A stretch of DNA of 64,000 nt, from positions 1 to 64,000 of the forward strand of contig CAMAVI010000006.1 in NCBI GenBank assembly GCA_945861625.1, given 5' to 3'. Under the pieces are notes generated by a model. The model saw only the letters and a program-made list of their open reading frames with translations. It made no database searches and was not told where the DNA came from. The translations under genes and the position numbers were made by a program. Source of the DNA: Candidatus Sulfopaludibacter sp. SbA3. Its GTDB lineage: Bacteria > Acidobacteriota > Terriglobia > Bryobacterales > Bryobacteraceae. Below, one piece after another: positions 1-8,409 of this stretch (the first letter of the stretch is position 1; the number at the start of each line of letters is the position of its first letter).

Positions 1-129
1 CAAAAACTGATCCCGGCAAGAGAAGCCGCGCGCTTTATAATCGCCCTGATAACGCGTCACGCATTTTTGAAATTCATGGACCGGCAGGTGTTCCATCACC
101 TGCGAGAACACCAGCTTGCCTCTGTGCAT
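1..129 (-). CDS. IS4-type transposase, N-terminal fragment (DUF4372-like), truncated by window edge
   Basis: Reverse complement of 1-129 reads open as MHRGKLVFSQVMEHLPVHEFQKCVTRYQGDYKARGFSCRDQFL, resembling the N-terminus of IS4-family transposases (xHGKxVFxQLMxxxPxxEFxKCVxRYxGxYxxRxFSCxDQFL). Not in the ORF track because it is cut by the edge. Confidence 0.85.
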   Translation of the reverse strand, partial: MHRGKLVFSQVMEHLPVHEFQKCVTRYQGDYKARGFSCRDQFL

Positions 130-283
130 CCCCCATTGTCTTCGCCATCTCCCCCTCGCTTCACGCGTGGAACGCCAGAAAAAAGTTCAAATCGAAAAAT
201 CTTTAAAGGCCAGTCATCTATCTACTGTTCAGTTAGTTAGCGGGAATCCCTCGGACCATAACCGGACAGCAGTGGATGGGGAT

Positions 284-500
284 CATGACACGGCAATGGG
301 TTTTGACTGCGAGAGCTGCCATCCCGCGGCAGGCTCCGGCAAGGTGCGCTGGGAGATGGATACACCCAGAAGAATCCTGGCGCGCCGGATGACGACCATG
401 GTGGCCAATATTAATCCGGCGAACCGGCGGCGGGTCGAGCTTCGCCGCAGTTACGGCAGCGGAAAGTTGTCGGGGCTACTGACAAAACACGAAGACCCGC
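284..500 (+). pseudogene. decayed c-type cytochrome-like remnant
   Basis: Frame gives MGFDCESCHPAAGSGKVRWEMDTPRRILARRMTTMVANINPAN with one CxxCH motif followed by ARxMxxMVxxIN, as in reaction-centre-type cytochrome c domains. The expected second CxxCH is absent. Confidence 0.45.
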
Positions 501-533
501 CAGTGGCGGGCCTGCAGACCTTTGACATAGAAC

Positions 534-609
534 TGGAGCCACCCGCCAGGATCGAACTGGCGACCTGCTGATTACGAATCAGCCGCTCTACCAACTGAGC
601 TAGGGTGGC
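534..609 (-). tRNA. tRNA-Thr (anticodon CGU)
   Basis: Reverse complement GCCACCCTAGCTCAGTTGGTAGAGCGGCTGATTCGTAATCAGCAGGTCGCCAGTTCGATCCTGGCGGGTGGCTCCA folds as a 76-nt cloverleaf with GTTCGATCC T-arm, encoded CCA and anticodon CGT. Confidence 0.97.
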
Positions 610-676
610 CCTGGGTTAACGTACATTCGGTGAACGCAGCAGAGGGTATTTTCCCCTTGCTGCGTCTTCCATTTTA

Positions 677-1708
677 TCACCCCCGGCAGACATTGCCGAG
701 ATAGCCCGCGCCGCCGCAGTAAGTGGTGTCCTGCAACTGATACAGAATGCCGTCCGGGTCGGAGAAATACAGCTCCGGAGTTCCGCCCTTGGCGCCGCCC
801 GCATCCTCGCCGCGCATGCGCACATAGGAAGTCATTGGTCCAACGGCGCCGCTCGCATCGCCGCGCGGTTTCACACCCACCTCGGCCAGAGCCTTGAGGA
901 CCTTGTCGACATGGAAGCCGTCCATCAACATGCAGGCATGGCCGATGCCCATCTTGCGCGGCGCTCCGGCATTGGCTCCGCCGGCGGACAACGCTAGAAA
1001 CTGCGGTCCCCGCCCGATCCCAAACACCGGCGTATGGGGGCCTTGATGCGCCTGCACCGGCATCTGGAAAAGTCCTTGATAGAAGGCGATGGAGCGTGCT
1101 TTATCGGACACGTTCAGCGTGACATGACTCATGTCGCGCACGGCGAGCAGTCCTTTGCGTGGCGGAGCCTCCGGCTTGGCCAGGCAGATATTGCCCAGCG
1201 GACCCGATCCTCCGCAGTAGCTCGCGTCCTGCAATTGAACGAGAATACCGTCCTGGTCGGTGAAGTAGAGCTCCGGTGTTCCTTCTTTACCGCCGCCTTC
1301 GGCTTCGCTGCGCACCCTCACGAAAGATTGCAACGGACCCAAAGCGGCGGCCGATGGGCCTCCTGGCGTGACGCCGTGATCGGCGAGCATCTTGAGCACG
1401 CGGTCCACGCCGAAACCATCCGCCGTCATGCAAAAATGATGGAATCCGATCCTTTCGCCGGGAGCCGCGGCGCTCATGCCGATATGCTGCGGGCCTGTGC
1501 CGATGCGTAGACTTACCGTGGCGCCTTGATGGCCTTGTACCGGCATGCCGAGCAGAGTTTGATAGAACTCCAGCGACCGCTTGAAGTCGGACACGCGGAT
1601 GGTCACATGGTTGAACGATCGCAGCCGGATGGGGCCAGCGGATTGCGCCCAGGCCCTGGATGCCGCGAGGGCCGGCACGGACAGCAGCAGATTCCTCCGC
1701 GTGAACAT
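677..1708 (-). CDS. secreted VOC-superfamily (glyoxalase/dioxygenase-like) protein with two VOC domains
   Basis: Start MFTRRNLLLSVPALAASRAWAQ (signal peptide); two repeats HVTIRVSDFKRSLEFYQTLLGMPVQ / HVTLNVSDKARSIAFYQGLFQMPVQ. Confidence 0.85.
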   Translation of the reverse strand: MFTRRNLLLSVPALAASRAWAQSAGPIRLRSFNHVTIRVSDFKRSLEFYQTLLGMPVQGHQGATVSLRIGTGPQHIGMSAAAPGERIGFHHFCMTADGFGVDRVLKMLADHGVTPGGPSAAALGPLQSFVRVRSEAEGGGKEGTPELYFTDQDGILVQLQDASYCGGSGPLGNICLAKPEAPPRKGLLAVRDMSHVTLNVSDKARSIAFYQGLFQMPVQAHQGPHTPVFGIGRGPQFLALSAGGANAGAPRKMGIGHACMLMDGFHVDKVLKALAEVGVKPRGDASGAVGPMTSYVRMRGEDAGGAKGGTPELYFSDPDGILYQLQDTTYCGGAGYLGNVCRG

Positions 1709-1861
1709 GATCAGGCCAATTTTATCAGCTTGTTGCAAGAACAGGGATTTCGCCGCTTTCCTGTGTCGCTTTCTTGGCGCGGATACTTCAATATTTGCCA
1801 TAATCGGTCGATAGGCAATGAGGGCCTGAACTATCCTGAAGATGCTTGACTTCGGAGGAAG

Positions 1862-2209
1862 ATGAACGATCCAGTGCGGGAATCCGGGCTTGATCGCCAA
1901 TTTGCGCTGTCACGCGTGGGCGGCGACGAAGAATTACTGAAAGAAATTGCCGCTATTTTTCTGGAGGATTATCCCAATTCTTTACAGGAAATCCGCGCGG
2001 CAATCGATTCCGGCGGCGCCAGTCAGCTAGAGCGCTCAGCCCACTCCCTAAAAGGATCGGTGGCAAACTTCGGCGCGCGTGACGCGGTTGCAGCCGCTCT
2101 GCGTTTAGAGCAAATGGGCCGTGCCCGGCAGTTGCGGGATTGCGCCGGAGCGTTGCAGGAACTGGAGCAGGCCCTGGCGTCGCTTCACCCCGAGTTGGCC
2201 GCGCTTTAG
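1862..2209 (+). CDS. Hpt (histidine phosphotransfer) domain protein
   Basis: HSLKGSVANFGA motif in a ~115-aa helical protein. Confidence 0.85.
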   Translation: MNDPVRESGLDRQFALSRVGGDEELLKEIAAIFLEDYPNSLQEIRAAIDSGGASQLERSAHSLKGSVANFGARDAVAAALRLEQMGRARQLRDCAGALQELEQALASLHPELAAL

Positions 2210-2269
2210 TGTGACGCTTTCGCTGCAAGTCCGCAGTGCACCTGCTATCATCAAGGTTCACCCCAACGC

Positions 2270-3109
2270 ATGTCGCTTCCTGCTGAGATTGTTTGCGCCC
2301 ATAGTCCTGACTCCGATGACGCGTATATGTTTTATGCGCTCGCCACGCGGAAAATTCGCTCCAATCTGGTGCAATTCCGCCACATGCTGGACGACATCCA
2401 GACCCTGAACCGCAAGGCCCGCGAAGGGGAGTATGAGCTCACGGCGATCTCCTATCACGCCTATCCGTATGTGGCCGACAAGTACCGGCTGATGGCGGCG
2501 GGTTCCAGTATCGGCGATGGCTACGGACCCATGGTCGTCGCGTCACATCCCATGGCATTGGAAGAACTCAAAGGGAAGCGAATCGCGATTCCAGGGCGGC
2601 TGACCACGGCATACCTTACTCTTAAGCTGATGCAGCCCGATTTCGAGCCGGTTGACGTACCGTTTGACAAGATTCTCGAAGCAATTCAGGAACGTAAGGC
2701 GGATGCCGGTCTCATTATCCATGAAGCGCAGTTGACCTACGCCAAAGCTGGGTTTCACAGTATCGTGGACCTCGGCCGCTGGTTCAAGGACACCTACGAC
2801 TTGCCGTTGCCGCTCGGCGCCAACGCGCTGCGCCGGGATTTGAGTCCTGAAATGACCAGTGAGTGTTGCCGTCTGATGCGCGAAAGCATTCAATACGCTC
2901 TGGATCATCGCGAAGAGGCGCTGAATTACGCGCTGCAATTTGCCCGCGACATGGAAACGCCTCTGGCGGAGAAATTCGTGGGTATGTACGTCAACCACTA
3001 CACCGTGGATTGCGGGGAGATCGTGCCAAAGGCCGCACAGAAGCTTCTCGATATGGGGCACGAAGCAGGGCTGATCCCGCACCGCGTTCAGCTCGAGTTT
3101 ATTCGGTGA
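2270..3109 (+). CDS. mqnD: 1,4-dihydroxy-6-naphthoate synthase-like protein (futalosine menaquinone pathway)
   Basis: AHSPDSDDAYMFYALATRKI...YELTAISYHAYPYVADKYRLMAAGSSIGDGYGPMVVA is characteristic of MqnD. Confidence 0.85.
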   Translation: MSLPAEIVCAHSPDSDDAYMFYALATRKIRSNLVQFRHMLDDIQTLNRKAREGEYELTAISYHAYPYVADKYRLMAAGSSIGDGYGPMVVASHPMALEELKGKRIAIPGRLTTAYLTLKLMQPDFEPVDVPFDKILEAIQERKADAGLIIHEAQLTYAKAGFHSIVDLGRWFKDTYDLPLPLGANALRRDLSPEMTSECCRLMRESIQYALDHREEALNYALQFARDMETPLAEKFVGMYVNHYTVDCGEIVPKAAQKLLDMGHEAGLIPHRVQLEFIR

Positions 3110-4398
3110 AACCAAAGCTTTTCTTCATCGTTGCTTTAACAATTTTCATCCCCGCCGTCGTCCTGCATGCCCAGGATGGCGATCCCCGCCAGCGCGCGCG
3201 CGCCGTACGCGACTTAGCCAAGCAGGGCGATGATTCCATTCCCAAGCTGGGTCCTTATGTTGGCGATCCGGATACCGCTGTCCGCGTGGAAGCCGTAAAG
3301 GCACTCGTCGAAATTGGCGGACCCAAGACGATAGACGGCCTGTTGCGCGCAGCGGCTGACCACGACGCTGAAGTGCAAATTCGCGCGACAGACGGCCTGG
3401 TGAATGTATATTTCCCGGGATTTGTGAAGACCGGGATCAGCGGAAGTTTATCGCGGGCGGGCACGGCCGTGCGCGCCAAGTTTACTGAAACCAACGAACA
3501 AATCATCGATCCCTTTGTCCAGGTGCGCCCGGAAGTGATCACAGCGCTGGGCAAGTTGGCTCGCGGCGGATCGGCCATGGAATCGCGCACGAATGCCGCG
3601 CGGGCCCTGGGAGTTCTCCGGGGACGCGCCGCGCTTTCCGATTTGATCGACGCGCTCCGCTCCAAAGACGACAAGCTCATGTACGAGTCGCTGGCTGCGA
3701 TCCAGAAAATCGGTGACCCGTCGGCGGCTCCGCGCATCAGTTTCCTGCTGCGCGACTTGGATGAAAAGATCCAGGTCACGGCGCTGGAGACCACGGGCCT
3801 GCTGCGCAACCGCGACGCCGAGCCGCAAGTGCGCGACTCCCTACAAAACGCGCGAACGATCAAGGTGCGGCGGGCGGCACTGGGGGCTTTGGCCATGCTG
3901 GCCGTTCCCGTGGATCGCACGATTTTTCAAACGTACTTGCAGGACAAAGACGACCTGGTGCGCGCCGCTTCCGCCGAGGGTCTTGGCCGGCTGAAGAATC
4001 CGGCTGACCGGGCCATTGTCCAGCAGGCGTTCACCAGCGAGCACGGCATGAATCCGCGTCTTTCCGCTGCCTTCGCGCTGGTGTCACTGGGAGATGTGAG
4101 CGCGGACCGCTACGGTCCGCTGCAGTACTTGATCAACACGCTGAACCAGAGGGCCTGGCGCGGCGTGGCCAGCGCGTTCCTGATCGAACTTTCGCACGAT
4201 CCGGCCATCCGCCAGGCATTTTATCCGATCTTGTCCACGGCGACCAAGGACGAAAAAATCCAGATGAGTATTATCCTCGCCAGGGCCGGAGACAAAGACA
4301 GCGTCCCGAACCTCGAGACGCTGTCGAAAGATCCTGATCCGGATGTGGCCGCCGAGGGCATCCGCGGCCTACGCACGCTGCGCGCCCGGCTGCCGTAA
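3106..4398 (+). CDS. secreted HEAT-repeat protein
   Basis: GTG start overlapping the mqnD stop, signal peptide VKPKLFFIVALTIFIPAVVLHAQ, repeated HEAT-like helices. Upstream extension of the ORF overlaps mqnD and is rejected. Confidence 0.8.
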   Translation: MKPKLFFIVALTIFIPAVVLHAQDGDPRQRARAVRDLAKQGDDSIPKLGPYVGDPDTAVRVEAVKALVEIGGPKTIDGLLRAAADHDAEVQIRATDGLVNVYFPGFVKTGISGSLSRAGTAVRAKFTETNEQIIDPFVQVRPEVITALGKLARGGSAMESRTNAARALGVLRGRAALSDLIDALRSKDDKLMYESLAAIQKIGDPSAAPRISFLLRDLDEKIQVTALETTGLLRNRDAEPQVRDSLQNARTIKVRRAALGALAMLAVPVDRTIFQTYLQDKDDLVRAASAEGLGRLKNPADRAIVQQAFTSEHGMNPRLSAAFALVSLGDVSADRYGPLQYLINTLNQRAWRGVASAFLIELSHDPAIRQAFYPILSTATKDEKIQMSIILARAGDKDSVPNLETLSKDPDPDVAAEGIRGLRTLRARLP

Positions 4399-4423
4399 AG
4401 CGAAAAACTACTTCGCTTTTTTC
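4397..4423 (+). terminator. putative intrinsic terminator between convergent genes
   Basis: AAAGCGAA-AAACTAC-TTCGCTTT followed by TTTTCTG. Confidence 0.5.
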
Positions 4424-4617
4424 TGCTTCTGCTGACCGACGCGGACTTTGAACTGCTTGGCCTGAGCTTCCTGGTACGCTTTCCAGTCAAAGCGCTGGGC
4501 GGCTTCCGAAAGATACTTATTGACGTCAATCTCTTTGGGGAGCACAGCCATCAGGCTCGCCGTCATGCTGCCATCGGGACTGGTGATGCGGTACCGCTTT
4601 ACGTTCGGAATAGACAT
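4408..4617 (-). CDS. small hypothetical protein (69 aa)
   Basis: Isolated ORF filling the gap, lysine-rich C-terminus; no recognised family. Confidence 0.5.
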   Translation of the reverse strand: MSIPNVKRYRITSPDGSMTASLMAVLPKEIDVNKYLSEAAQRFDWKAYQEAQAKQFKVRVGQQKQKKAK

Positions 4618-4659
4618 AACGACTTCAGGATAACACGAGCGATAACATGGTGGCCGGAT

Positions 4660-6120
4660 TTACCGCTTTAACGGGTCCTCTACCCAGGGCGGCGTGGCTT
4701 CCATGAGCCGCCCGAGCTCGGGTTCGAGCGCTTGCATCTTCTCCTTCATCTCCCAGGCGACCTTCCGATAGCTGAAATGGCCTTTGACGCCGCTGCGCAG
4801 GCGGGCGATGTAGTCGGCTTCGGCGAAATCCATCTTGAACAGGAAGCGCGAGCGGGCGCCGAAGGGCAACAGGGAGTGGGAGCCGGGTTCCGGCAGTGCT
4901 TGTATCGTCGCCAGGGTCTGCGACATGATGGTCTCATAGGACCCCGCGATCCCTGCGTCCCGCAAGGCTTGTGGAGTATCGAAGCCCAGGCGGCCTGAGT
5001 ACGCCTGCCGGAACTGCTGGCAGCGGCGATGCCGGTGCATGTCGCGGTAGGCTCCGATGTCCATGACGATGTCGTAGACGTATAAGCCCCCGCGGAAGCC
5101 GCGCATGAGCTCGTCCCTTCTAGTGCGGGAGCGCAAGGCCACGTCAATCACCTCATTGCGTCGCGCTGCCGGCCACGAAGACGCCAACTCGTACAAGTTC
5201 CGGAATGGCAATTGGGTCACCGGGTAGAGCAGTGTTGCCGCGGCTTCGGCGTGCGCATCCGTGGGCTTCAACAAATCCACGTCGTCCACTGGGATAGCTG
5301 TGATCGAAACGTTGTCGTGCGCCCACTCCGCCAGATCGCGCCGCGACTGAACCGCGTGTTCGTCCGTATCGACATGGCGTGCCAGAGTCGGCGCCAGCGG
5401 CTCGGCGGAGGACGCCTCATCCCAGCGGCACTCCGGCGGTTGCGCGCACGCTTCGGCGATCTCATCGGCCAGACAGCGGATCTCGGCGTACTCGGACGCC
5501 TTGAGGCGCCGGATCTGCCGCTCCAGCGTACGAATGCTGGTCACCTGCCCGACGCCGGTGGGGATCCCGAAGAATAGAGTGTAACGGGCCACATCGAACG
5601 CGCGCGCCGCAATGTTGCGCTGGTAGGCGTCCGGCTTCATGTCCTCCGGACGCGGCAGCTTTTCCGTTAAATGCTCCGTGATGCTCTTGTGGATCTGATG
5701 ATAGGCGCCCAGTAGCTCCTGCGCGGCGGCGGCATAGCGGGAGGCGTGCTCGCCGGTCAGTTCCGGTGGCGTCACGAATCCCGAGCGCGAGAAGTCCTGA
5801 TAGCGCGAAGAGCGCGCCTGACCATCCCACAACTGTTCGTCTTCGATCTCGGTCGCCGCCAGCTCGGAGATACCCTCGAAACACAGCACCACGTGACCTA
5901 AATCCGCGATGGATGCGTGGCCGTACTGGAAGTAGAAGCTCTCCAGGAACTTGGTGGAATCGTGGGTACGCACCCACGCCACGGAATCACGAATCGAATC
6001 GGGCGACCGCGAGTAGCGCGCCAGCGCGTACGCGATTTTTTCGGGAGGCATGGGACCGACCGCCACAACGCGGGAAGTTTTTTGTGTGTCCAAACGGTTA
6101 TGATAGCGATTTCCCATCAT
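4660..6120 (-). CDS. tandem-domain FAD-dependent thymidylate synthase (ThyX)-like protein, 486 aa
   Basis: N-domain YGHASIADLGHVVLCFEGISELAA...SSRYQDFS; C-domain MHRHRRCQQFRQAYSGRLGF; adjacent to dut and dcd. Start may be internal (e.g. MPPEKIA). Confidence 0.8.
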   Translation of the reverse strand: MMGNRYHNRLDTQKTSRVVAVGPMPPEKIAYALARYSRSPDSIRDSVAWVRTHDSTKFLESFYFQYGHASIADLGHVVLCFEGISELAATEIEDEQLWDGQARSSRYQDFSRSGFVTPPELTGEHASRYAAAAQELLGAYHQIHKSITEHLTEKLPRPEDMKPDAYQRNIAARAFDVARYTLFFGIPTGVGQVTSIRTLERQIRRLKASEYAEIRCLADEIAEACAQPPECRWDEASSAEPLAPTLARHVDTDEHAVQSRRDLAEWAHDNVSITAIPVDDVDLLKPTDAHAEAAATLLYPVTQLPFRNLYELASSWPAARRNEVIDVALRSRTRRDELMRGFRGGLYVYDIVMDIGAYRDMHRHRRCQQFRQAYSGRLGFDTPQALRDAGIAGSYETIMSQTLATIQALPEPGSHSLLPFGARSRFLFKMDFAEADYIARLRSGVKGHFSYRKVAWEMKEKMQALEPELGRLMEATPPWVEDPLKR

Positions 6121-6547
6121 GCAAATCCGCCTAAAGAAACTTCATCCCGACGCCGTGATGCCCCACTACGCCCACGGCCCTTTAGAAGACGCCGGCATGG
6201 ACCTGCGCTCCACTGAGCGCGCCGTACTCTCGCCCGGCGTGGCGCAAGGCGTCCCCACTGGCATCGCCATCGAATTGCCGCCCGGTTATGAGGCGCAAAT
6301 CCGGCCGCGCAGCGGCATGGCCCTGAAGCATTCGATCACCGTCAACTTCGGCACCATCGATCCCGGCTATCGCGGCGAGATCCGCGTGGTGATGTTCAAC
6401 CTCAGCGGAGCCGACTACGTTGTCGAAAAAGGCGACCGCATCGCGCAGCTCGTGATTGCCCGCTATGAGGCTATCGAGTGGGTTGAGCACGATGAGCTCG
6501 GTGAATCCCAGCGCGGAGCCGGCGGATTCGGGTCGTCAGGCCGGTAG
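6119..6547 (+). CDS. dut: dUTP diphosphatase
   Basis: DAGMDLRS, RPRSGMALKHSITVNFGTIDPGYRGEI, GDRIAQLVI, RGAGGFGSSGR dUTPase motifs. Confidence 0.97.
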   Translation: MQIRLKKLHPDAVMPHYAHGPLEDAGMDLRSTERAVLSPGVAQGVPTGIAIELPPGYEAQIRPRSGMALKHSITVNFGTIDPGYRGEIRVVMFNLSGADYVVEKGDRIAQLVIARYEAIEWVEHDELGESQRGAGGFGSSGR

Positions 6548-6560
6548 CGCACGCGTTGCT

Positions 6561-7133
6561 TTACTTGCTGGTTTCGCTCGCCAGCTTGCTCGCGAGCGGC
6601 CGCTGCTGGCCGGAATACTTGTTGCCGGCTTTCTGGCGGTAGGGCACCGCGACACGCGTGGAAAGCTGCTCGAAGGTGAACGAGCAAATCCGCATGCCCG
6701 GGTAGAGCGCCACCGGCATGCGGCCCAGATTGCTGAGTTCAAGTGTCGCCTTGCCGCTCCAGCCCGGGTCGAACAGGCCCGCCGTGCCGTGCACGATGAT
6801 GCCGATGCGCCCCAGGCTCGAACGGCCTTCCAGGCGTCCTAGGACGTCGTCGTCGAGTTCCAGAACTTCTTCGGTAATGGCGAGCGCGAATTCTCCGGGC
6901 TGCAGAATGAACGGTTCTCCGGAAGGAACCTCGATGGTGCGCATCAGGTCTTGGATAGCCGTCTTCTCGCGCAGGTCGATGAAGGCGTGGCGGCTGTGCT
7001 CGAAGACGCTAAACTCCGCGCCCAGGCGGAAGTCCACCGAGCAGCTTCCGAATTGTTCCGTCGGAAGCTCGGGCGAAATCTTGATCTTGCCTTCCGCAAT
7101 GTATCTCTTGATGTCGATGTCCGAGAGGACCAT
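6561..7133 (-). CDS. dcd: dCTP deaminase
   Basis: MVLSDIDIKRYIAEGKI, SCSVDFRLG, GRSSLGRIGIIVHGTAGLFDPGWSGKATLELSN. Confidence 0.93.
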   Translation of the reverse strand: MVLSDIDIKRYIAEGKIKISPELPTEQFGSCSVDFRLGAEFSVFEHSRHAFIDLREKTAIQDLMRTIEVPSGEPFILQPGEFALAITEEVLELDDDVLGRLEGRSSLGRIGIIVHGTAGLFDPGWSGKATLELSNLGRMPVALYPGMRICSFTFEQLSTRVAVPYRQKAGNKYSGQQRPLASKLASETSK

Positions 7134-7192
7134 AGTCAGAATTCTACTTTAGCAATCAAGTAAGAAGGTTCGGGTGACGCTGGCCCTATGGG

Positions 7193-8395
7193 TCAGGCGG
7201 TCCCTTTGATGTACAGCTTCCACATACGAACGAACAAAGGGAACGCTGGTGCGCTGCGCTGGCCCAGCAACATGCGCGCGACTTCGATGGCGGCCCAGCC
7301 AAAATAGATCCACGTCACCGCTTGCGCGGCCGCTGCATTGAGAAAGGGAACCGCGAACAGAACCGCGAGCGTCGCCGCCTCCCACCAGACCAATTCCATA
7401 TTGAGCAGGAATATCAACGCGATCACGGCCTGGCCGAGCGTCAGCCACAACTCCTTGGTCTGCGCGGCGTCGAAAACAATGGGCGTCGGCGCGCCCACGC
7501 TCATCGAATACACGATGGGAAGCATCGCGGCCAACAGAGTCCACTGGTTGATGTTGCTGGAAACCATGTTCATCAACGCGATGGCCGCGCGTTCGGGATG
7601 GCGGGCCCAATAGAGCGTGGACAGCATCTCCGGAAATTCGCTCACCAGCGGGGCGATCCACTGCACGAAGATGAAATCCGGCATACCCGCCAGAGTGGCC
7701 AAGGCCAGCAGGCTAGCCAAAAAAGGTTCGGCGCTGAAGTAGATCAGAGCGCCTCCGGCGACGAAAAGGCTGGTGATTGCCAGGATGCGCCTGCTCCGCC
7801 GCGCCTTCACAATCGTGCGCGGGATGATCTCGAGATCCTCGACCGTCTCGTGGTCTTCGCTCGGCAGCTTGCTCAGGATGATCAGATACGCCGCATAGAT
7901 GGCGATCAGCACGATGCCGTCATAGATTGTCAGCGTGCCTTTGATGGCGATGACCGGGATGTACAGCAACGGAACCATCAAGGCCACCACTTCGACGGAG
8001 TGATGATCGTGAAGCGTGATCCGCCGGAGAGGTCCGGCGCCGCTTCGCCGGTGGCATAGCGCGGCTGTGACGTAGATCGCGGGCCATCCGAATCCGGTCA
8101 ATAGGCGCAACGCACCCGTCAGATTGGCCAGCAGCAGGTGCGTCTGCTGGTGCCAGGCCAGCACGGCTTCGACAGCAAACTCCGGCAATGTCTGCAGCCA
8201 CGCCAGCATGGCCAGCGCAAATCCCTGCGCGACAAAATATTGCGCGGACTCCGCCGCCCAAGCGATCATCAGGGCGGCGAGCAGGATGGCCGGAGCCGTC
8301 CACAAGACCGTGGTTGCGCTCCTATGCTCGAGCGGGGCGGCGGCGAAAAGGAAGTATAGGAAAACGGGAACGGCGGCCTGGGGCAACATGCCCAT
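7193..8395 (-). CDS. sodium/calcium exchanger-family membrane protein
   Basis: ~400 aa polytopic protein with two internally similar halves (LPEFAVEAVLAW..., SEFPEMLSTLYWARHPERAAIALMNMVSSNINQWTLL). Confidence 0.75.
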   Translation of the reverse strand: MGMLPQAAVPVFLYFLFAAAPLEHRSATTVLWTAPAILLAALMIAWAAESAQYFVAQGFALAMLAWLQTLPEFAVEAVLAWHQQTHLLLANLTGALRLLTGFGWPAIYVTAALCHRRSGAGPLRRITLHDHHSVEVVALMVPLLYIPVIAIKGTLTIYDGIVLIAIYAAYLIILSKLPSEDHETVEDLEIIPRTIVKARRSRRILAITSLFVAGGALIYFSAEPFLASLLALATLAGMPDFIFVQWIAPLVSEFPEMLSTLYWARHPERAAIALMNMVSSNINQWTLLAAMLPIVYSMSVGAPTPIVFDAAQTKELWLTLGQAVIALIFLLNMELVWWEAATLAVLFAVPFLNAAAAQAVTWIYFGWAAIEVARMLLGQRSAPAFPLFVRMWKLYIKGTA

Positions 8396-8409
8396 GGTAC
8401 AACGAACGT

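Noticed and set aside
2863-3105. N-terminal extension of the HEAT-repeat ORF
   Set aside because: Overlaps mqnD coding sequence; GTG at 3106 gives a proper signal peptide.
7322-8059. 245-aa plus-strand ORF in the exchanger gene
   Set aside because: Antisense to a polytopic membrane protein; composition (Arg/His/Gln-rich) typical of an antisense artefact.
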